Part shown: positions 17,964-27,069 of the stretch, piece by piece
Layout of the letters: every line of letters begins with the position of its first letter
Numbering within the stretch: position 1 is the stretch's first letter
NCBI GenBank assembly: GCA_016125165.1
Contig: WGMH01000003.1
Location: forward strand, 248,001 to 312,000
DNA length: 64,000 nt
Direction of reading: 5' to 3'
From: Alphaproteobacteria bacterium
GTDB lineage: Bacteria; Pseudomonadota; Alphaproteobacteria; Micropepsales; Micropepsaceae
Made by a program: the position numbers and the translations under genes
Notes under the pieces: model-generated
Seen by the model: only the letters and a program-made list of their open reading frames with translations
Told to the model about the DNA's origin: nothing
The model's database searches: none

Positions 17964-18809
17964 TCAAAGCTTCTTGGCGATCTTGTCGATGGCGACGAGA
18001 TCGCCGAGCAGCGCCGGCACCGTGTTCAGATAGAGCATGTTCGGCGCATCGCTGATGCCGCGCTTTCCCGCGTCATCGGGATCTTCATGAGTTTCCATGA
18101 ACACCGCGGCCACGCCCACCGCCACGGCGGCGCGTGCAATGTAAGGCGCCATCTCGCGATTGCCACCGGATGAGGCGCCCTGCCCGCCAGGCTTTTGCAC
18201 GGCGTGCGTTGCGTCCATCACGATCGGTGCACCGAAGCGCGCCATTTCGGGCAGGCCCGTCATGTCGACGACAAGCGTGTTGTAGCCGAAGCTCGCGCCG
18301 CGCTCGGTCGCCAGCACATTGGGATTTCCCGCTTCCACCACCTTGCCGATGACATTCTTCATGTCCCACGGCGCAAGGAATTGTCCCTTTTTCACATTCA
18401 CGATCCTGCCGGTCTTTGCTGCCGCCACGATCAGGTCGGTCTGCCGGCACAGGAAGGCGGGGATCTGCAGAATGTCCACGACCTCGGCCACCACCGCACA
18501 TTGTTCGCGTTCGTGGATGTCCGTCAGAACCGGCAGGCCCAGGCTCTCGCGGATTTCCGCGAAAACAGGCAGCGCCTCTTTCAGCCCGATGCCGCGCTTG
18601 CCGACGGAGCTGGTGCGGTTCGCCTTGTCGAAGCTCGTTTTGTAAACGAGGCCCACGCCTGCTTTGGCCGCCATTTCCTTGAGCGCGGACGCCATTTCAA
18701 GCGCATGCGCGCGGCTTTCCATCTGGCAGGGACCCGCAATGATGGCGAGCGGCAGATCGTTTCCGAAGGTGACGGAACCGGCTTTGACATGGGCGTTGGG
18801 CGTGGTCAT
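17964..18809 (-). CDS. kdsA: 3-deoxy-8-phosphooctulonate synthase (KDO-8-P synthase)
   Basis: The 281-residue TIM-barrel enzyme condenses phosphoenolpyruvate with arabinose 5-phosphate to make Kdo-8-phosphate, the precursor of the inner-core sugar of LPS. Family blocks include IAGPCQMES near residue 25, YKTSFDKANR, the DIHE motif and FMETHEDPDDA near the end. A cysteine in GPCxxES is the mark of the metal-dependent type, unlike the Asn of the E. coli enzyme. Its neighbours kdsA-eno-pyrG are the common alphaproteobacterial grouping, here loosened by inserted genes. Confidence 0.96.
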   Translation of the reverse strand: MTTPNAHVKAGSVTFGNDLPLAIIAGPCQMESRAHALEMASALKEMAAKAGVGLVYKTSFDKANRTSSVGKRGIGLKEALPVFAEIRESLGLPVLTDIHEREQCAVVAEVVDILQIPAFLCRQTDLIVAAAKTGRIVNVKKGQFLAPWDMKNVIGKVVEAGNPNVLATERGASFGYNTLVVDMTGLPEMARFGAPIVMDATHAVQKPGGQGASSGGNREMAPYIARAAVAVGVAAVFMETHEDPDDAGKRGISDAPNMLYLNTVPALLGDLVAIDKIAKKL

Positions 18810-18878
18810 GCGGGCAATCTACCTTGCTTTCCGGAGCGCGTCCTGCTTTGCAACGTTCTCATACGGGAGCCAGTTGTC

Positions 18879-19217
18879 ATGGACAAGAACCGCAAACGCG
18901 AGATCGCCCGGGAATACCGCGAACGCGAGGTGCCGCGCGGCGTCTATGCCGTGCGCTGCAAGCCCACGGGCGAGGTGTGGGTTTCCGGCAGCCGCCGCCT
19001 CGATACGCAGCAGACCGCATTATGGTTTCAGCTGCGCACGGGCGGCATGCCAAACAAGGCGCTTCAGGTTGCGTGGAATGATCATGGCGAAGACGCCTTC
19101 GGCTTCGAGATATTGGAAACCGTGACCGACGACAACCCGCAACTGATCGACAGCCTCGTCAAGGACCGCGAACAGCACTGGCGCACCGAACTTGGCGCGC
19201 GCAAGGTCGTGGGCTGA
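18879..19217 (+). CDS. GIY-YIG nuclease-superfamily protein
   Basis: The 112-residue protein has GVYAVRC and VWVSGSRRLDTQQTALWFQLR, where GVY and VWVSGS correspond to the GIY and YIG strands of this nuclease fold, followed by ALQVAWNDHGEDAFGFEILE. This resembles a group of small stand-alone GIY-YIG proteins of alphaproteobacteria with no proven function. The YIG strand is divergent, so nuclease activity is doubtful. A GGGAGC lies 9 bases before the ATG. The gene converges on the polysaccharide export gene with 3 bases between stops. Confidence 0.75.
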   Translation: MDKNRKREIAREYREREVPRGVYAVRCKPTGEVWVSGSRRLDTQQTALWFQLRTGGMPNKALQVAWNDHGEDAFGFEILETVTDDNPQLIDSLVKDREQHWRTELGARKVVG

Positions 19218-19220
19218 ATC

Positions 19221-19988
19221 TCAGTAGCGGAGCGGCAGCAGCACCGACGATACCGGCTGCGCGATGGACAGCAGCGTCCAGATTCCGGATTCGCTCACCC
19301 GTACCGTATCGCCTGGATGGATTTGCGTGCTCTGGTCCACACGCAAACGTTCTTCCTTCAGCGCACCTTCGCGGCGCACATAGATGTAGGTATCGCTGGC
19401 CTTCTGCGTGAAGCCGCCCGCAACGCTGATCGCCTGCATGGCGGTCATGCCGTTGGCATAGGGATATTCGCCAGGGCGGTTCACTTCGCCCAGAATGTAA
19501 AACGGCCGGTACGACACGACTTCAACGCTCACCTTCGGATCGATGAGAAAGCCGTTCGCCAGCGCGAAGGAGATATTCTTTTCGAGCGCGCCCGCCGTCA
19601 TGCCGGATGCACTGATCTGCCCCACCAGCGGAAGCCGCAGCGTGCCGCTGGAATCCACGGTGAAATCGCCGGACAGATCGTCTTCATTGAAAACGGTGAC
19701 ATGCACCTTGTCGCCCATGCCGAGCCGGTAATCGAGAACCTGCGCCGTTGCAGGCGGCAGCGCGGGCATCTGCGCCGGATCGATGGCGGCGGTCTTTTCG
19801 GGGGCCGGCGCGGCAGTCCGTTGCTGTTCCGGCGGCAGTACAGGCTGCGAGAGCGGCGCCACGGACGTTTGCGCATCCATGTTGATGGATTTGTACGGCG
19901 AAGCCATCGCCACCTGCGCGGCGCAAAGCAGGAACCCCGCGCCCACAAGCGCGAAGTAAAGCCGGTGCGTGAGAAGAAAGCGGACCAT
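19221..19988 (-). CDS. Polysaccharide export protein, Wza/OtnA type
   Basis: The 255-residue protein has an N-terminal hydrophobic signal (about residues 8-29, AMA-SP), an Ala/Pro/Gln-rich spacer to about residue 80, a polysaccharide-export domain (YRLGMGDKVHVTVFNEDDLSGDF) and an SLBB-type soluble-ligand domain (FYILGEVNRPGEYPY). Such proteins form or line the periplasmic and outer-membrane channel for capsular or exopolysaccharide. It has no lipobox cysteine, unlike Wza, and no polymerase, Wzc-like or glycosyltransferase genes are nearby, so it is an orphan here. It lies between the GIY-YIG gene and a small unknown gene. Confidence 0.88.
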   Translation of the reverse strand: MVRFLLTHRLYFALVGAGFLLCAAQVAMASPYKSINMDAQTSVAPLSQPVLPPEQQRTAAPAPEKTAAIDPAQMPALPPATAQVLDYRLGMGDKVHVTVFNEDDLSGDFTVDSSGTLRLPLVGQISASGMTAGALEKNISFALANGFLIDPKVSVEVVSYRPFYILGEVNRPGEYPYANGMTAMQAISVAGGFTQKASDTYIYVRREGALKEERLRVDQSTQIHPGDTVRVSESGIWTLLSIAQPVSSVLLPLRY

Positions 19989-20120
19989 CCCCGCATTCTA
20001 TCCGCCCGATCTCTTAGAAAATCTTAAGCGTCGGATTAGCGTTAGCGGGGGGTTAATTCAGCAGCCAGTTTTCTATGTTCAATTTTGGCTCGGCGCAGGG
20101 TATCGGCCCAGCAGCATCAA

Positions 20121-20321
20121 CTATGCGCAGCAATTCGATGGAACCGGCCGCCAGCTTCCGGCCATCATGAACGCGGCGAAGGCAATGCGTTCAGAATGTT
20201 CGCCATCGAATTCGAGCAGTGCTTCACGACCATCATCAAACACTTCAATAACTCTAGCGCGGCCCAGGCTTCCTGGATCAACAGCCTCATATTCTTGGCC
20301 AAAACGAAAACGCATAGACAT
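20121..20321 (-). CDS. Small hypothetical protein
   Basis: A 66-residue protein (MSMRFRFGQEYEAVDPG...) of unknown function. The start is supported by GAGG 5 bases before this ATG; a longer TTG-started reading to 20342 is possible. The sequence looks like a small beta-rich protein (FRFGQEYEAV, RARVIEVFDDGREALLEF) and its codon third positions are G/C-rich, as in real genes here. It lies 36 bases downstream of pyrG on the same strand and could be read through from it. No homologue family comes to mind. Confidence 0.55.
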   Translation of the reverse strand: MSMRFRFGQEYEAVDPGSLGRARVIEVFDDGREALLEFDGEHSERIAFAAFMMAGSWRPVPSNCCA

Positions 20322-20357
20322 AAAGTCCTCATCGGGAATCAAATCAACTGAGGTATC

Positions 20358-22022
<1,665 letters not shown>

Positions 22023-22181
22023 TCAAGCGTAATTTTCGCGATCCACACGAAAAGATTTTTGCGTGCGAAATCGCCAGCAAAAACGATGCAATCGCTTGCG
22101 CGAACCTGCGCGAACGGCTCGCAAATGGCGCGCAACTGCAGGCGCGGCGAACCGGCACGCACAGGCGTTCCCGAATCGGGG

Positions 22182-22538
22182 TTACTGCGGTGAAGGAACC
22201 TTGGGGGCTTCCTGTTTGGCCGGGGCCGGGGCTGCGGGCTTGGGGCTCTGCGGGGCGCTCTGGCTGGCGGGGCTGGAGTCCAGAAGCGGGCTCTGCGGTT
22301 TGGATTTCAGCGCAACAAGCGTCAGGCCCAGACTGACCACGAAGAACGCCACGGCCAGAAAGGCTGTGGTGCGGGTCAGGGTGTCGGCCGCGCCACGCGG
22401 AGAGAACAGGCCGCCCAATCCGCCGCCACCACCGCCGCCGCCCATGCCAAGGGCGCCGCCCTCGGAACGCTGCAGAAGCACAACAATGATAAGTGCCACC
22501 GAAACGATGAGCTGGATGATAATGAGAACGGACTGCAT
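22182..22538 (-). CDS. secG: Preprotein translocase subunit SecG
   Basis: The 118-residue protein has two membrane helices (about residues 3-22 and 56-76) around a Gly-rich cytosolic loop (GGALGMGGGGGGGG) and the conserved LLQRSEGGALG block. A Pro/Ala/Gln-rich tail of about 35 residues follows, common in alphaproteobacterial SecG. It joins SecY and SecE in the inner-membrane Sec channel. The neighbours pyrG downstream and tpiA further upstream are the usual partners in this class, here separated from tpiA by a BrnT-type module and a receiver protein. Confidence 0.95.
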   Translation of the reverse strand: MQSVLIIIQLIVSVALIIVVLLQRSEGGALGMGGGGGGGGLGGLFSPRGAADTLTRTTAFLAVAFFVVSLGLTLVALKSKPQSPLLDSSPASQSAPQSPKPAAPAPAKQEAPKVPSPQ

Positions 22539-22619
22539 GGGCTCTCCCGGCCGCGGGCATTCGAGCCGCGGGTCTTAGACGAAAGGTGCCCCGGATGGAA
22601 GGGCGGGCGGGGGATTGCC

Positions 22620-23015
22620 TCAACGCCCGCGCCGGCCTTCCGGCAATGCCAGAGCCCGCGTCACTGCGTCCGGCTCGGCGGCAATCACTTTCAGAAGTGC
22701 CCGCGCCGGACCGGTCGGCTGGCGATGGCCCTGTTCGTAATTGCGCACCGTCTCCACGGTGAATCCGTATCGGGCCGCAAACTGCGCCTGACTGAGGCCC
22801 AGCCTGCGCCGTAGGCCTTTCACATCGATAGAAGATGGCGGGATCGCCCTGCGTGCCCGCGCCAGTTCCTTCGGCGTGAAGACCGGCGCGGTGTCTTCAT
22901 CCTGCGCGATCTGACTGGCGATTTCGGCTTCGGTGGTGCGGGCAATGCGCGCCCAATCCACTTTCGCCAAATCAACGTCCGCTCTGGTACGCCGCACGGT
23001 AGGCATCGGTTTCAT
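22620..23015 (-). CDS. HTH antitoxin partner of BrnT-type toxin
   Basis: The 131-residue protein has an acidic N-terminal half (WARIARTTEAEIASQIAQDEDTAPVF region) that resembles toxin-binding segments, then a Cro/C1-type HTH (LRRRLGLSQAQFAARYGF, VETVRNYEQGHRQPTGPA). Most BrnT partners (BrnA) bind DNA through a ribbon-helix-helix, so an HTH partner is a variant. Its ATG lies inside the toxin gene, overlapping by 44 bases; an ATG at 23006 is also possible. The palindromic operator before the toxin gene is the obvious target for autoregulation. Confidence 0.8.
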   Translation of the reverse strand: MKPMPTVRRTRADVDLAKVDWARIARTTEAEIASQIAQDEDTAPVFTPKELARARRAIPPSSIDVKGLRRRLGLSQAQFAARYGFTVETVRNYEQGHRQPTGPARALLKVIAAEPDAVTRALALPEGRRGR

Positions 23016-23253
23016 TCCTGTTGGCCTTGCGCAGACTGATGATCCTGCGCCGCCCCTCACGATCCACATACACGCAAACCAGTGCGATCCCACGTACCAT
23101 ACCGATGGAACGGACACGCACCTCGCCATAGTCGCGCCGCCGGTCCTGAACTTCGAGTGTCGGGCCGTCGAAAATCGCCATGGCAACATCGAATGGCAAT
23201 CCGCGTTCCTGCGCATTGCGCGCGCTTTTGAGCGAATCCCATTCGAATTGCAT
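22972..23253 (-). CDS. brnT: BrnT-family ribonuclease toxin
   Basis: The 93-residue protein begins FEWDSLKSARNAQERGLPFDVAMAIFDGP, which is the BrnT signature (FEWDxxKxxxNxxKHGVxF), followed by the RxxxxG...VVCVYVDREGRRRIISLRKANRNE core that forms the RelE-like fold. BrnT toxins cleave RNA. The toxin gene comes first and the antitoxin second, as in brnTA operons. There is no ribosome-binding site before the ATG; the promoter's -10 box ends 5 bases upstream, so the message is probably leaderless. Confidence 0.87.
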   Translation of the reverse strand: MQFEWDSLKSARNAQERGLPFDVAMAIFDGPTLEVQDRRRDYGEVRVRSIGMVRGIALVCVYVDREGRRRIISLRKANRNETDAYRAAYQSGR

Positions 23254-23258
23254 GCGGA

Positions 23259-23287
23259 ACTATACGTCGATGACGTATATACGTCAA
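23259..23287 (-). promoter_or_regulatory. brnT promoter with overlapping operator palindromes
   Basis: Read on the minus strand, TTGACG (23287-23282) and TATAGT (23264-23259) are exactly 17 bases apart. The spacer and both boxes are covered by two overlapping palindromes: TGACGTATATACGTCA (23271-23286, perfect) and TATACGTC-GAT-GACGTATA (23261-23279). Bound repressor would block polymerase directly. The predicted start site falls at or next to the brnT ATG. Confidence 0.78.
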
Positions 23288-23322
23288 TGACGCAATATTC
23301 GTTGCGCCGCGTCCTTGGGGGA

Positions 23323-24273
23323 TCAGCTCGCCATTGCCGTTTCGGTGCGGGCGCGCACCAGGGTCACCGTGGCATCGATCTCGGCCAGGTGTTCGGCGGC
23401 GGTGCGCTCTGGCGCAAACACCTGATGCAGGTTGAGCGCCGCATGCCCCAGAAGGTGCATGGACGCATTGCGGTCCACGCCTGCGGAAAGTCCTTCCAGC
23501 GCGGCGAGAATGGATTGGCACCAGTCGATCGCCGGTTCGAACTCCGTGCCCAGACAGCGCCGCGCGACGGATTTCGTCACCTCCTGCAGCTTTGTCAGAT
23601 CGACATCGAATTTGCCTGTGCCCGGAATGCTTGCCTGCATCAGCCGCCACAGCACGCAGATCTGGAACGCATCGCGGCGCAGCTTTTCGGAATTGAGCTT
23701 GTTCTTGGCCTCGCGCAATTCCGCTTCCAGGCGGATGGCCACTTCGTCGGCGGAAAGCCGGTCATGGGCCTTCATCTTCAGGGAATTGGGCGGCACGAAC
23801 AGTTCGACGCCGCTGTCTCGCGACGTATCCTTGCGCCGGTCCGGCCCGACATATTCCGATGTGATGACAAAGCCCTTGCGGCGCTCCACATGCGTCTTGA
23901 TGCGCGCGCCCAGAACGGCGGTGGAGAAGGGACGCAGCAGCAAATCGTCGGCGCCGGAATTCACGACGCGGCGCACGAGCTGGGTGTTGTTCTCCCACGC
24001 CGTCACGATGATCACGATGAAGGGATTGTATCCGGTGATGCCCTGCCGGAGAGACTGGATCACCCGGCACAGATCTTCGTCGCCGCCCTGCGCTTCACAC
24101 AAGGCCAGATCGGGCGGGCTGCGCTTGATGGCATCCTCGAAGGCTTCCAGCGTCGCCGCGGTTTCGATGTGGCGAAAACCGAGATTGTAGAGCGAGGCGC
24201 GCGTCGCCGCCCGGTTGGCCGAAACCGGATCGAAGACAAGCGTTTCCGTCGATTCATAACTGATGCGCGACAT
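23323..24273 (-). CDS. Receiver-domain protein with degenerate phosphorylation site
   Basis: The 316-residue protein has an N-terminal response-regulator-like domain (residues 10-125) and then an unclassified, mainly helical C-terminal part of about 190 residues, with the linker EYVGPDRRKD around residue 140. In the receiver, the phospho-acceptor Asp is replaced by Glu60 (PDLALCE), and the conserved Lys by Arg114 (LLLRPFS); Thr91 is kept. So it is probably a pseudo-receiver held in one state, or regulated otherwise. No kinase gene is adjacent. It lies between tpiA and the BrnT module. Confidence 0.75.
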   Translation of the reverse strand: MSRISYESTETLVFDPVSANRAATRASLYNLGFRHIETAATLEAFEDAIKRSPPDLALCEAQGGDEDLCRVIQSLRQGITGYNPFIVIIVTAWENNTQLVRRVVNSGADDLLLRPFSTAVLGARIKTHVERRKGFVITSEYVGPDRRKDTSRDSGVELFVPPNSLKMKAHDRLSADEVAIRLEAELREAKNKLNSEKLRRDAFQICVLWRLMQASIPGTGKFDVDLTKLQEVTKSVARRCLGTEFEPAIDWCQSILAALEGLSAGVDRNASMHLLGHAALNLHQVFAPERTAAEHLAEIDATVTLVRARTETAMAS

Positions 24274-24350
24274 GAGCCTGTGACGAGATGCTGCTATACC
24301 CTCGCCATCAGGATGCCCGCCACGCGTTAATGAAGCGTGGTCCCGGACGG

Positions 24351-25088
24351 TTAATCTTTTCGAGCCGCCGAAAAAATTGCCCCGAAATCCGCCGCTTTCA
24401 GGCTGGCACCGCCCACAAGTGCCCCGCCAACCTCCGCCAGCGCCAATATCTCTGCCGCGTTGGAGGGCTTTACCGAGCCGCCATAGAGAATGGGAACCTT
24501 TCGGGCGCCCTCCCCCAGCTGCGCGACCAGCCGGGCGCGGATGTGACCGTGCATCTGCACGATGTCGCCATTGGTCGGCACCTTGCCCGTGCCGATGGCC
24601 CACACCGGCTCGTAGGCGACCACCGTCGCCTCAATTGGTGCCCCGGACGGAACGCTGCCAGCCAGCTGCACGCCCACCACGTCGAGCGCCCTGCCCGCTT
24701 CGCGCTCGGCTTCCGTTTCGCCCACGCAGATGATGGCTGTGAGGTCCGCACGCCAGGCGGCTGTCGCTTTCGCGGCCACCGCAGCATCGCTTTCGCCATG
24801 ATACTGGCGGCGCTCGGAATGGCCCACGATCACAAAGCGCGCGCCCGCATCCTTCAGCATTTCGGCGCTCACATCGCCGGTGAACGCGCCGGAGATTTCG
24901 GCGTGGCAATCCTGACCGCCAATGGCGATGCGTCCCTTGGCCGCTTCGGCGGCCCGCGCGATCAGCGTTGCCGGGGGGCAGATCAAAAGGTCGGCATGGG
25001 CTGGGGCGTTGGCCGCAATCGATTCGATTTCCCCCAGCTGGGCGCCAAGGCCGTTCATTTTCCAGTTGCCCGCAATCAGTTGACGCAT
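24351..25088 (-). CDS. tpiA: Triosephosphate isomerase
   Basis: The 245-residue TIM barrel has all catalytic blocks: the Lys in GNWKMN at the N-terminus, His in VIVGHSERR, Glu in [12 protein letters not shown] and the phosphate-binding YGGSVKP. It interconverts dihydroxyacetone phosphate and glyceraldehyde 3-phosphate. It is divergent from the PpiD-like gene, with 80 bases between starts, and this divergence next to secG/pyrG is a typical alphaproteobacterial arrangement. Confidence 0.98.
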   Translation of the reverse strand: MRQLIAGNWKMNGLGAQLGEIESIAANAPAHADLLICPPATLIARAAEAAKGRIAIGGQDCHAEISGAFTGDVSAEMLKDAGARFVIVGHSERRQYHGESDAAVAAKATAAWRADLTAIICVGETEAEREAGRALDVVGVQLAGSVPSGAPIEATVVAYEPVWAIGTGKVPTNGDIVQMHGHIRARLVAQLGEGARKVPILYGGSVKPSNAAEILALAEVGGALVGGASLKAADFGAIFSAARKD

Positions 25089-25168
25089 TTATGGCTCTTT
25101 GCTTGCCGTTCTTCGGCCCCCTCCCTATCATCCGCGGCCTTTTATCGCCACGTCTGGATCGGTCTTCA

Positions 25169-27052
25169 ATGCTTCAGGAAATGCGTAAATATGCGAGGTC
25201 TTGGGTGTCATCGCTGTTTCTCGGCATGCTCGCCCTCAGCTTTGCGGTGTGGGGTATCGCCGACGTGTTCACGGGCGGCAGCGAAGCGGCGCTCGCCACG
25301 GTGGGCGGCAGCAAAGTCACCCGCGCGGAATATCAGCAGAGCTACCAGCAGCAGACCCGCAACCAGCGCAATCCCGATGGCTCGCCGCTGACGCCCGACC
25401 AGATCAAGGAGCAGCAGATCCCGCAACAGGTTTTGCAGAGCCTGATCAGCCGCAAGGCGCTGGACAATGAGACGGAGCGCCTGGGCGTCGTCACCTCGGA
25501 AGCCGAGGTCGTCAAGCGGGTGAAGCAGATACCCGCCTTCCTTGGCCCCACCGGCACCTTCGACCACAACACGTTCCTGCAGCGTATCGATCCGCTCGGT
25601 TACACCGAGCAGAGCTTCATGGCGGCCGTGCGCGGCGATGCCACGCGCTCGCAGATTCTGAACGCCACCCATGCCGGCTTTGCCATCGCGCCGGGATATG
25701 CGCGCATGCTCTTCACCTATCTGAACGAGTTTCGCGCCGCCGAATATATCGTGCTGACGCCCGCCGATGCGGGCGATGTGGGCACGCCCACCGATGCGCA
25801 GCTTCTGGCCGAAATGAAGAAGCACGCCGACCGTTTCTCATCGCCGGAATATCGCGACGTCGTGGTGGCCTCCATCGGCCCGGACGATGTGATGAAGGAC
25901 GTGAAGGTCACGCCCGATCAGATCAAGCAGGCCTATGAGGAGCGCAAATCCACCTACATCGTTCCGGAAAAGCGCGACATCGAGCAGATCAAGTTCAACA
26001 GCGAAGCCGAAGCGCGCGATGCCCGCGCCAAAATCGAAGCGGGCACATCCTTCGCCGACATCGGCAAGATTCATGGCCTGCGCGCCGATGACCTGAAACT
26101 GGGCACGCTTGTCGAAGCCGACCTTGCCGAAGCGGGCAAGGAGGTTTTCGCATTGCCGGAAGGCGGCGTGTCGCAGCCGGTGAAGCGCACCTTCGGCTGG
26201 TTCCTCTATCGCGTGGCGAAGATCACGCCGGGCACCTCCAAATCGCTGGCCGATGCCACGCCCGAGCTGGAGAAGGAAATCGGCGGTCAGCTTGCACAGG
26301 CCCGCATTGGCGATCTGATGAATGCCTTCGAAGATGCGCGCGCGGGCGGTGCCAGCCTGGAATCGTCGGCGAAGAAAGTGGGGATGCATGTCACCCACAT
26401 TCCCGCGCTCGATGCCAAGGGCTTTTCGCCGGACAACCAGCGCGTCGCCCTGCCCGACGACTTGGATCTGATGAAGCAGATCTTCGCTGCCGATGTGGGC
26501 GAGGAAGGCGATCCGTTCGCCACCGTTGCCGGCAACACCTTCGTCTTGAAGGTCAATGGCGTCACGCCACCGAAGCTCTATCCGCTCGACAAGTCCCGCG
26601 CCGATGCCACCGCCTGGTGGCGCGCCGAGCAGCAGCAGAAAAACCTGCTCGAAAAGGCCGCCGCGCTCACCAAGCAGGCCAACAGCGATCAGACGCTGGC
26701 GGGCATTGCCGGGCGCATGAAGAAAACGCCGCAGCAGACATCGACTCTGCGCCGCAACCAGCGCACCCCGCCGCTTTCCGAGGAGGTGGTGAACAAGCTC
26801 TTTGCCGTGAAGGGTGGCACCGCGGTGTTCGGCACCGATGTCACCGGCGCCAATGTCATCATCGCGCGCGTCACCGGTGTGATTCATCCGCCGCTGCCGC
26901 TTGGCGATCCGCAATATCAGGCGGGCGTGGCGCAGATCGGTCAGGCGGTGGCGGGCGATCTGGACACCAGCCTTTCGGTGGCCGCGCGCAACGAACAGGG
27001 CGTGAAGATCAACGATGCGGCGGTCAATGCCGCCATGGGCGAAGGCCAATAG
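25169..27052 (+). CDS. PpiD-like periplasmic folding factor (SurA_N plus parvulin-like domain)
   Basis: The 627-residue protein is anchored by one N-terminal helix (WVSSLFLGMLALSFAVWGI, about residues 11-31). A SurA-N-type chaperone region follows (about 35-200, with TRAEYQQSYQQQ), then a parvulin-like domain (about 260-380, VPEKRDIEQIKF to FGWFLYRVAKI) and a C-terminal chaperone-like region. It should act on outer-membrane and secreted proteins in the periplasm. Prolyl-isomerase activity is often weak or absent in PpiD and cannot be judged here. The start is the ATG giving MLQEMRKYARSW. trpE begins 17 bases after its stop. Confidence 0.9.
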   Translation: MLQEMRKYARSWVSSLFLGMLALSFAVWGIADVFTGGSEAALATVGGSKVTRAEYQQSYQQQTRNQRNPDGSPLTPDQIKEQQIPQQVLQSLISRKALDNETERLGVVTSEAEVVKRVKQIPAFLGPTGTFDHNTFLQRIDPLGYTEQSFMAAVRGDATRSQILNATHAGFAIAPGYARMLFTYLNEFRAAEYIVLTPADAGDVGTPTDAQLLAEMKKHADRFSSPEYRDVVVASIGPDDVMKDVKVTPDQIKQAYEERKSTYIVPEKRDIEQIKFNSEAEARDARAKIEAGTSFADIGKIHGLRADDLKLGTLVEADLAEAGKEVFALPEGGVSQPVKRTFGWFLYRVAKITPGTSKSLADATPELEKEIGGQLAQARIGDLMNAFEDARAGGASLESSAKKVGMHVTHIPALDAKGFSPDNQRVALPDDLDLMKQIFAADVGEEGDPFATVAGNTFVLKVNGVTPPKLYPLDKSRADATAWWRAEQQQKNLLEKAAALTKQANSDQTLAGIAGRMKKTPQQTSTLRRNQRTPPLSEEVVNKLFAVKGGTAVFGTDVTGANVIIARVTGVIHPPLPLGDPQYQAGVAQIGQAVAGDLDTSLSVAARNEQGVKINDAAVNAAMGEGQ

Positions 27053-27069
27053 GGAAGCATGCAACCGCG

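Noticed and set aside
22972-23253. Antitoxin start upstream at 23216, giving a 198-residue protein
   Set aside because: That reading runs through most of brnT in another frame; the ATG at 23015 begins where antitoxin-like sequence begins.
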